From: Rhodospirillaceae bacterium | GTDB taxonomy: Bacteria; Pseudomonadota; Alphaproteobacteria; Dongiales; Dongiaceae | DNA: 5,220 nucleotides | NCBI GenBank assembly: GCA_016794075.1 | Contig: JAEUKU010000324.1 | Location: 1 to 5,220, forward strand | Direction: 5' to 3' | In this document: one piece after another, positions 1-3,808 of the stretch | Layout: each line of letters starts with the position of its first letter | Position numbering within the stretch: position 1 is the stretch's first letter | Notes under the pieces: model-generated | What the model saw: the letters and a program-made list of their open reading frames with translations, nothing else | Told to the model about the DNA's origin: nothing | The model's database searches: none | Program-made: the position numbers and the translations under genes

Positions 1-337
1 GCTCGACCATCTGCACGCGGCCGCTTTCCAGCAGCGCCGTCACCACGCAGATGCAGTTGCTGCCCGACATCGGATGCGCGCGGTCGGCCTGCAGCACCAT
101 GAAGCCGGCATCGGCATCCGGCCGCGTCGCGGGCAGCACCAGGTTCATCGACATGGCGACGCTGGCGCGCGGCTCGAAGGTGACGAAGCGGCGCAAGCTG
201 TCGTCCACCTGGTTGATGTGGTTCATCTTGTCGAGCATGGTGGCGCCCGGAATCTCCGGCGCGCCGCCGACCAGCACCTTGCCGATCTCGCCCTGGCAAT
301 GGACCTGGATGATCTGCAGGGAGCGCGCGAACTTCAT
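1..337 (-). CDS. Proline racemase family protein, probable 4-hydroxyproline 2-epimerase (N-terminal 112 residues; truncated by window edge)
   Basis: The product belongs to the PLP-independent proline racemase superfamily, cytosolic enzymes that invert or dehydrate proline derivatives using two active-site thiol/hydroxyl residues. Visible are the N-terminal strand with HCQGE (13-17), VGGAPEIPG (23-31) and the first catalytic motif PMSGSN (89-94) followed by ICVVTALLESG. The usual proline racemase motif is MCGHG, so the catalytic Cys is replaced here by Ser91. Ser-containing members are known among hydroxyproline epimerases and 3-hydroxyproline dehydratases. The second catalytic residue (in the DRSPCGTG-like motif) lies outside the window, so the exact reaction cannot be settled. 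The ATG at 337-335 lies 4 bp after the stop of the upstream lyase gene, and no strong Shine-Dalgarno is adjacent, so translational coupling is likely. Context with a DHDPS-family deaminase and a GntR regulator favours 4-hydroxyproline 2-epimerase. Family call is firm; reaction is inferred. Confidence 0.9.
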   Translation of the reverse strand, partial: MKFARSLQIIQVHCQGEIGKVLVGGAPEIPGATMLDKMNHINQVDDSLRRFVTFEPRASVAMSMNLVLPATRPDADAGFMVLQADRAHPMSGSNCICVVTALLESGRVQMVE

Positions 338-341
338 CGGC

Positions 342-1217
342 TCAGCCCAGCACCGGCTCCATCGCTCTCCTGAACGCGGTCTTCTCTTCCGCGCTCAATT
401 CCAGCAGCGGCCGGCGCGCGAGGCCGACCGGCGTGCCGGCGAGCTCGCAGCCATACTTCACCTTCTGCACGAACTTGCCGCTTTCCAGGCTGGCCATCGC
501 GCCATAGATGACCAGCGCCTTGTCGCGCGCGGCAATCCAGTCGCCGCCTTCAATCGTCTTCACCAGATCGACGCAGGCTTTGGCCATGCAATTGGCCGGG
601 CCGCAGATCCAGGACGTGGCGCCCCACAGGTAGAAATCCAGCGTCTGGTCGTCGGAGCCGTTGGTGAGCTGGTAGCGCGTGCCGTAGCGCTGGCGGATAT
701 CCATCGCGCGCAGCAGATTGCCGGAGGATTCCTTGATGCCGATGACGCGGGGATTGGCGACGAAGGCGTCGAGCACGTCCAGCCCGACCTCGACGCCGAC
801 CTTGGGCGGATAGTTGTAGAGCACGATCTCGACATCGGCCGCGTCGAGCACCGCCTGGTAATGCGCGATCAACTCGTCCGGCTTCGGAGTCGCGTAATAG
901 GGTGCGGAGAGGAGCACCGTGCCGTAGCCGAGGTCGCGCGCCCGCTTGGTGTGCTCGATGACGTCGGCGGTCGACCCGGCATTGGTGCCGGCGATCAGCA
1001 GCTCACTCTTGTCGGCGAAACCGGCGACGAACTTCAGCACCGACGCGCGCTCCTCCGCGTTCATCGCGTAGTACTCGCCGGTCGACCCGCAGGGCACCCA
1101 GCCGGTGACGCCGTCGGCGCGCAGCTTGGTCAGCAGCTTCTCGAAGGCCTTGAAATCGATCTTACCGTTCGCGTCGAACGGCGTGACCAAAGCCGGCATG
1201 ACCCCGGTGAGCTTCAT
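342..1217 (-). CDS. Dihydrodipicolinate synthase (DapA) family lyase, probable pyrroline-4-hydroxy-2-carboxylate deaminase
   Basis: This 291-residue protein is the usual length for a DHDPS/N-acetylneuraminate lyase TIM barrel, class I enzymes that form a Schiff base on lysine. Visible are VTPFD (11-15), GSTGEY (44-49) in place of the GTTGE pyruvate-binding loop, LYNYP (133-137) with catalytic Tyr134, and GIKESSGN (160-167) with Schiff-base Lys162. At the position of the DHDPS substrate arginine (E. coli Arg138) there is Lys139, so biosynthetic DapA is unlikely. Adjacency to a hydroxyproline epimerase family gene supports the deaminase that converts pyrroline-4-hydroxy-2-carboxylate to 2-oxoglutarate semialdehyde (called HypD or LhpC elsewhere). 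A sugar-acid aldolase/dehydratase is the alternative. The ATG at 1217-1215 was chosen because GAGGAG (1224-1229) sits 6 nt upstream and homology begins at MKLTGVMPAL. The open frame extends to 1340, but that part crosses the promoters. It is the first gene of the minus-strand operon. Confidence 0.88.
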   Translation of the reverse strand: MKLTGVMPALVTPFDANGKIDFKAFEKLLTKLRADGVTGWVPCGSTGEYYAMNAEERASVLKFVAGFADKSELLIAGTNAGSTADVIEHTKRARDLGYGTVLLSAPYYATPKPDELIAHYQAVLDAADVEIVLYNYPPKVGVEVGLDVLDAFVANPRVIGIKESSGNLLRAMDIRQRYGTRYQLTNGSDDQTLDFYLWGATSWICGPANCMAKACVDLVKTIEGGDWIAARDKALVIYGAMASLESGKFVQKVKYGCELAGTPVGLARRPLLELSAEEKTAFRRAMEPVLG

Positions 1218-1245
1218 TTTCGTCTCCTCTGGCAAAAGCAGAGGT

Positions 1246-1273
1246 ATTGTCGTTCTAATGTCGACAATGTCAA
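1246..1273 (-). promoter_or_regulatory. Predicted sigma70-type promoter of the lyase/epimerase operon
   Basis: Read on the minus strand, a perfect -35 TTGACA (1273-1268) is followed after 16 nt by GACAAT (1251-1246), a 4/6 match to the -10 box. Transcription would begin near 1239, leaving a leader of about 22 nt that carries the GAGGAG ribosome binding site. The -10 coincides with the ATTGTCG half-site and the spacer contains a full TGTCGACA palindrome, so a bound repressor would block this promoter. Predicted from sequence only. Confidence 0.6.
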
Positions 1274-1292
1274 ATACAATATGTCGACAATG
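1246..1292. promoter_or_regulatory. Candidate GntR operator cluster (two identical 12-bp sites plus inverted half-site)
   Basis: The 12-mer ATGTCGACAATG occurs at 1258-1269 and again at 1281-1292. Each copy contains the 8-bp palindrome TGTCGACA, with centres 23 bp apart, close to two helical turns and therefore on similar faces of the DNA. An inverted half-site ATTGTCG at 1246-1252 pairs with CGACAAT at 1262-1268 across 9 nt. The form resembles the TTGTNNACAA-like palindromes of FadR/FCD-type GntR regulators. The cluster overlaps the elements of both divergent promoters, so one regulator could control both directions. The assignment to the adjacent regulator is inference. Confidence 0.65.
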
Positions 1293-1312
1293 ATATCGAG
1301 ACGGTCTATAGT
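1284..1312 (+). promoter_or_regulatory. Predicted sigma70-type promoter of the GntR regulator gene
   Basis: TCGACA (1284-1289, 5/6 to TTGACA) and TATAGT (1307-1312, 5/6 to TATAAT) are separated by the ideal 17 nt. Transcription would begin around 1319, about 35 nt before the GTG start. The -35 box lies inside the second TGTCGACA palindrome, which suggests autorepression by the regulator it transcribes. Confidence 0.65.
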
Positions 1313-1341
1313 TTGGGCTGCCCGGGAATTTATCAGACAAT

Positions 1342-1347
1342 AGGAGG
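1342..1347 (+). promoter_or_regulatory. Ribosome binding site that fixes the GTG start of the regulator
   Basis: A perfect AGGAGG lies 6 nt before GTG at 1354, and no ATG occurs in frame near it. This decides the non-ATG start. Confidence 0.85.
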
Positions 1348-1353
1348 GGTTAA

Positions 1354-2067
1354 GTGGGCCGGGAGACCGACAGAAAGGCCAAGGGGCCGGGCTGGAAGGG
1401 CGTCTACGACACCCTGCGGGCCGAGATCCTGACCCTGAAGCTGGCGCCCGGGCAACCTTTGGATGAGACCACGCTCGCCGCGCGCTTCCGCCTGTCGCGC
1501 TCGCCCGTGCGGGAGGCGCTGATCCGGCTCGCCGGAGAGGAACTGGTCGTCACCCTGCCCAACCGCAGCACCATCGTCGCGCCGATCGAGCTTGCCCTGT
1601 TTCCGAAATATGTCGAGGCGCTGGACGTGACCCAGCGGATGCATGCGCGCCTCGCCGCGCAATTGCGCAGCGACGCCGATTTGCAGGACATCGCCGAGAA
1701 GCAGCGCGATTTCGAGGCGGCGCTGAAGACCGGCGACCACCTCGCCATGTCAGAAGCCAACAAGAACTTCCACATGGCGATCGCGCGCGCGGGCAAGAAC
1801 CCGTACCTGATCGCCTTCTACGAACGGCTGCTGGACCAGGGGCGGCGCATGCTGCACATGCATTTCGAGTTCCTGGAGCGCACGCCCGGTGGCCAGATGC
1901 TGACCGGCGAACATGACGAGATGCTGGCCGCCATCGCCGCCAGGGATGCCGACCGTGCCGACGCGCTGGCGCACGCCCATACGCGCCAGTTCCGCGACTC
2001 CTTCATCCGCTTCATGAGCGAGAACTATGCGGCCGGCCTTTCGCTGGGCCCGATCCCCGCCGCTTAG
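1354..2067 (+). CDS. GntR family transcriptional regulator, FadR/FCD subfamily
   Basis: This 237-residue DNA-binding protein has the standard length of FCD-type GntR regulators. The N-terminal winged helix-turn-helix spans about residues 16-78: VYDTLRAEIL, then LAPGQPLDETTLA and the recognition helix LSRSPVREALIRL (48-60), then a wing ending RSTIVAPI. The C-terminal helical ligand domain covers about 85-225 and shows the metal-site histidines expected in FCD proteins: NFH (His140), EH (His187) and HAHT (His207/His209). At the place where many members carry Asp four residues before the first His there is Asn136. The GTG start is set by AGGAGG. It is divergent from the lyase/epimerase operon across a 136-bp region with repeated palindromes, so it most likely represses that operon and itself and is relieved by a pathway intermediate. 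The effector is not evident from sequence; hydroxyproline or a derivative is a contextual guess. Confidence 0.93.
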   Translation: MGRETDRKAKGPGWKGVYDTLRAEILTLKLAPGQPLDETTLAARFRLSRSPVREALIRLAGEELVVTLPNRSTIVAPIELALFPKYVEALDVTQRMHARLAAQLRSDADLQDIAEKQRDFEAALKTGDHLAMSEANKNFHMAIARAGKNPYLIAFYERLLDQGRRMLHMHFEFLERTPGGQMLTGEHDEMLAAIAARDADRADALAHAHTRQFRDSFIRFMSENYAAGLSLGPIPAA

Positions 2068-2094
2068 AGCAGCCCTTTCTCTCCCACCCTCCAT

Positions 2095-2196
2095 CGTCAT
2101 GCCAGGGCTTGGCCCTGGCATCCACGAGTTTCGAAGAGCGTGAGCGCGAAGTCGCATGCAAACTCGTGGACCCCAGGGCCAAGCCCTGGGGTGACG
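2095..2196. repeat. Inverted pair of REP-like palindromic repeats (BIME-like element)
   Basis: Two 37-bp arms (2095-2131 and 2160-2196) are reverse complements at 33 of 37 positions and flank a 28-nt linker. Each arm contains its own perfect 9-bp hairpin: TGCCAGGGC/GCCCTGGCA (2100-2108/2112-2120) with a 3-nt loop, and CCCCAGGGC/GCCCTGGGG (2171-2179/2183-2191) with a 3-nt loop. The arms also share CCACGAGTTT and its complement next to the linker. Such palindromes are common, dispersed intergenic elements in alphaproteobacteria. Lying 28 bp past the regulator's stop, the element could attenuate transcription or protect the 3' end. It has no following T-run, so it is not a canonical intrinsic terminator. 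The rest of the 257-bp gap (2068-2324) holds only the weak dehydrogenase promoter signals and an inverted TTGAGG/CCTCAA (2244-2249/2257-2262). Confidence 0.85.
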
Positions 2197-2264
2197 GAGT
2201 GTATGAGGCAGGCTGAACGCACTCCCCACCGTTCATCCTGCGGTTGAGGCGAAAACCCTCAAGA

Positions 2265-2294
2265 CTTCCAACGCGCGCCGGCGCCCGCTATAGA
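2265..2294 (+). promoter_or_regulatory. Weak candidate promoter of the short-chain dehydrogenase gene
   Basis: TATAGA (2289-2294, overlapping TAGAAT at 2291-2296) is a plausible -10. It is preceded after 18 nt by CTTCCA (2265-2270), only a 3/6 match to -35. The placement 30 bp before the ATG is sensible and the gene needs a start of its own after the REP pair, but the -35 is poor. A small inverted repeat TTGAGG/CCTCAA lies just upstream. Confidence 0.35.
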
Positions 2295-2311
2295 ATCCGC
2301 GGCGACTGAAT

Positions 2312-2317
2312 GGAGGA
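2312..2317 (+). promoter_or_regulatory. Ribosome binding site deciding the dehydrogenase start
   Basis: GGAGGA lies 7 nt before the ATG at 2325. The earlier in-frame ATG at 2310 overlaps this motif and has no ribosome binding site of its own, so 2325 is preferred. Confidence 0.8.
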
Positions 2318-2324
2318 CATCAAT

Positions 2325-3215
2325 ATGAAGCGCGTCATTTTCACCGGCGGCAGCGGCAAGGCTGGCAGGCATGCGCTGCAGGTGCTGCTCGACCGCGGCT
2401 ACCAGGTGATGAACCTGGACCTGAAACCGCTCGACAACCCGAAAGCGCGCACGCTGATCACCGATCTGACCGATTCCGGCCAGGTGTTCAACGCGCTGAC
2501 CTCCTATATGGGCCTGCACGAATTCGACCCCGACATGCGCGCCCAGAAGGTCGACGCCATCGTGCATTTCGCCGCCGTGCCGCGCGTCATGATCGTGCCG
2601 GACAACGAGCTCTACCGGATCAACGTGATGAGCACCTACAACATCATCGAGGCGGCGGTGAAGCTCGGCATCAAGAAGATCGTCATCGCCTCCAGCGAGA
2701 CGACCTATGGCGTGGTCTTCGCCGAGACGCCGCGCGAGCCGGATTACTTCCCACTCGACGAGGAATACGACGTCAACCCGATGGATTCCTACGCCCTCTC
2801 GAAGATCGTCAACGAGCGCACCGCGCGCGCCTTCGCCACCCGCAGCGGCGCCGACATCTACGCCTTGCGCATCGGCAACGTCATCGAGCCGCATGAATAC
2901 GCGCTGTTCCCGAAATGGTTCCAGGATCCCGGCTTCCGCAAGAAGATCGCCTGGTCCTATGTCGATGCGCGCGATCTCGGCGAACTGTGCCACCGCTGCA
3001 TCGAGACGAGCGGCCTCGGTTTCCAGGTGTTCAACGCGTCGAGCGGCGACACCTCGTCGGATTTGCCGACGGCGGAGCTGCTGAAGCGCTTCTATCCCAA
3101 GGTGCCGGTGAAGGGGAAGCTGAGCGAGTTCGAAACGCTGCTCTCCAACAAGAAGGCGCGCGAGATGCTGGGCTTCGAGCAGAAGCACTCCTGGCGCAAG
3201 TATGTGAAGGCGTAG
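2325..3215 (+). CDS. NAD-dependent epimerase/dehydratase family protein (extended short-chain dehydrogenase/reductase)
   Basis: This 296-residue cytosolic oxidoreductase has a Rossmann fold. The nucleotide motif TGGSGKAG (7-14) gives GxxGxxG, and Asp32 ending the second strand (NLDLKP) suggests NAD rather than NADP. HFAAVPR (81-87) is the NNAA-like strand. The catalytic triad is Ser124 (ASSETTYG), Tyr156 and Lys160 (YALSK). RIGNVIEPHEY (182-192) and SYVDARDLGE (211-220) are typical substrate-domain motifs of extended SDRs, which usually act on nucleotide sugars, sugar acids or related carbonyls. The substrate cannot be read from sequence. The gene follows the regulator in the same direction but is separated by a REP pair, so membership in the hydroxyproline locus is uncertain. 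It converges on the next gene with only 6 bp between stops. Family confident; precise function unknown. Confidence 0.9.
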   Translation: MKRVIFTGGSGKAGRHALQVLLDRGYQVMNLDLKPLDNPKARTLITDLTDSGQVFNALTSYMGLHEFDPDMRAQKVDAIVHFAAVPRVMIVPDNELYRINVMSTYNIIEAAVKLGIKKIVIASSETTYGVVFAETPREPDYFPLDEEYDVNPMDSYALSKIVNERTARAFATRSGADIYALRIGNVIEPHEYALFPKWFQDPGFRKKIAWSYVDARDLGELCHRCIETSGLGFQVFNASSGDTSSDLPTAELLKRFYPKVPVKGKLSEFETLLSNKKAREMLGFEQKHSWRKYVKA

Positions 3216-3221
3216 GCGCTC

Positions 3222-3767
3222 CTACCCCTCGAACGAGGTCACGCTCACCTTCGCCGCCGCCAGCCTCCGGTAGAGGTTGCGGCGGCGGGTCAGCGGCCAC
3301 CAGTCGTAGAGGAAGATCTCGACCGGCTTCCAGTTCGCCACCCAGCCGATGATGATCAAACCCTCCTCCACGAAGCGCGCCAGATACCCGGTGCCGAAAC
3401 GACCGGTGACGAAATGCCCGGCGGCGAGGCAGAGGCCGAGCGCCGCCAGGCCGATGGCCAGAGCACGCCGGCCGATGCGGAACAACTCGTGCAGATCGCG
3501 CCCGATCACGTCGGCGCGGTAGGCGAAGAAGCGCTGCAGCGATTCCTCCAGCCGCCGCGCCGCGTCGGTCTCGGCTTCCGGCCGCGGCACATGCACGATG
3601 ATGCGCAAGGGCTGGTCGCGCGGCAGCTCCCGCGCCCAGCCGACGATGTACTCCTCCGCGTCGTCGTCGAGGTCGCGCTCGTGGAAGGGGAACGGGTCCA
3701 GCGTGTTGAACAGCTGCGACACTTCGTCCACGCGGATCTGGATAGCCTGGCCTTCGGTCTCGCTCAT
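3222..3767 (-). CDS. Hypothetical protein with two putative membrane helices
   Basis: This 181-residue protein is of no function I recognise. The N-terminal soluble part (1-100) is acidic and carries a striking LFNTLDPFPFHERDLD segment (19-34) followed by AEEYIVGWARELP, then a strand-like PLRIIVHVPRP (53-63) and a helix rich in charged residues (64-100). A clear hydrophobic helix follows at about 102-120 (ALAIGLAALGLCLAAGHFV), and a second amphiphilic/hydrophobic segment at 132-159 rich in aromatics (WVANWKPVEIFLYDWWPL). The end is basic (RRRNLYRRLAAAK), so an inner-membrane protein with both termini cytoplasmic is plausible. GGGAGGG lies 13 nt before the ATG, a long spacing. Codon use is like its neighbours, and the long reading frame on the opposite strand is a shadow. 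It is divergent from the kinase fusion gene with 41 bp between starts. No role is claimed. Confidence 0.8.
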   Translation of the reverse strand: MSETEGQAIQIRVDEVSQLFNTLDPFPFHERDLDDDAEEYIVGWARELPRDQPLRIIVHVPRPEAETDAARRLEESLQRFFAYRADVIGRDLHELFRIGRRALAIGLAALGLCLAAGHFVTGRFGTGYLARFVEEGLIIIGWVANWKPVEIFLYDWWPLTRRRNLYRRLAAAKVSVTSFEG

Positions 3768-3808
3768 GGTGCTTGCACAACCCTCCCCCGATGGGGCCAG
3801 CTTAGCGC
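3768..3808. promoter_or_regulatory. Very short divergent intergenic region
   Basis: Only 41 bp separate the start codons of the membrane protein (minus) and the kinase fusion (plus). It contains GGGAGGG on the minus strand (3781-3787) as a possible ribosome binding site. I see no convincing -10/-35 pair within it, so any promoters must extend into the opposing coding sequences. ATG at 3791 is in frame with the kinase gene but is followed by TAG at 3803, which excludes it as a start. Confidence 0.4.

Noticed and set aside
1218..1340. Upstream extension of the lyase reading frame to 1340
   Set aside because: The extension would cross both divergent promoters and the repeated operator sites; homology and the GAGGAG motif place the start at 1217.
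51..1343. Long plus-strand reading frame (430 codons) opposite the lyase and epimerase genes
   Set aside because: It is a GC-rich antisense shadow: low-complexity, Arg/His/Ala-rich translation with no family motif, while the minus strand encodes two well-conserved enzymes.
2259..3188. Minus-strand reading frame of 309 codons opposite the dehydrogenase
   Set aside because: It is a shadow of the SDR gene; no recognisable domain and no ribosome binding site logic.
3227..3238. Small hairpin CCTCGAACGAGG near the convergent stops as a terminator
   Set aside because: The stem is only 4-5 bp with a tiny loop, has no T-run and lies inside the membrane-protein coding end.
3031..3780. Alternative minus-strand frame of 249 codons overlapping the membrane protein
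   Set aside because: Arg/Ala-rich out-of-frame translation that runs into the dehydrogenase gene; the 181-residue frame has a coherent membrane-protein composition and ends just 6 bp from the convergent gene.
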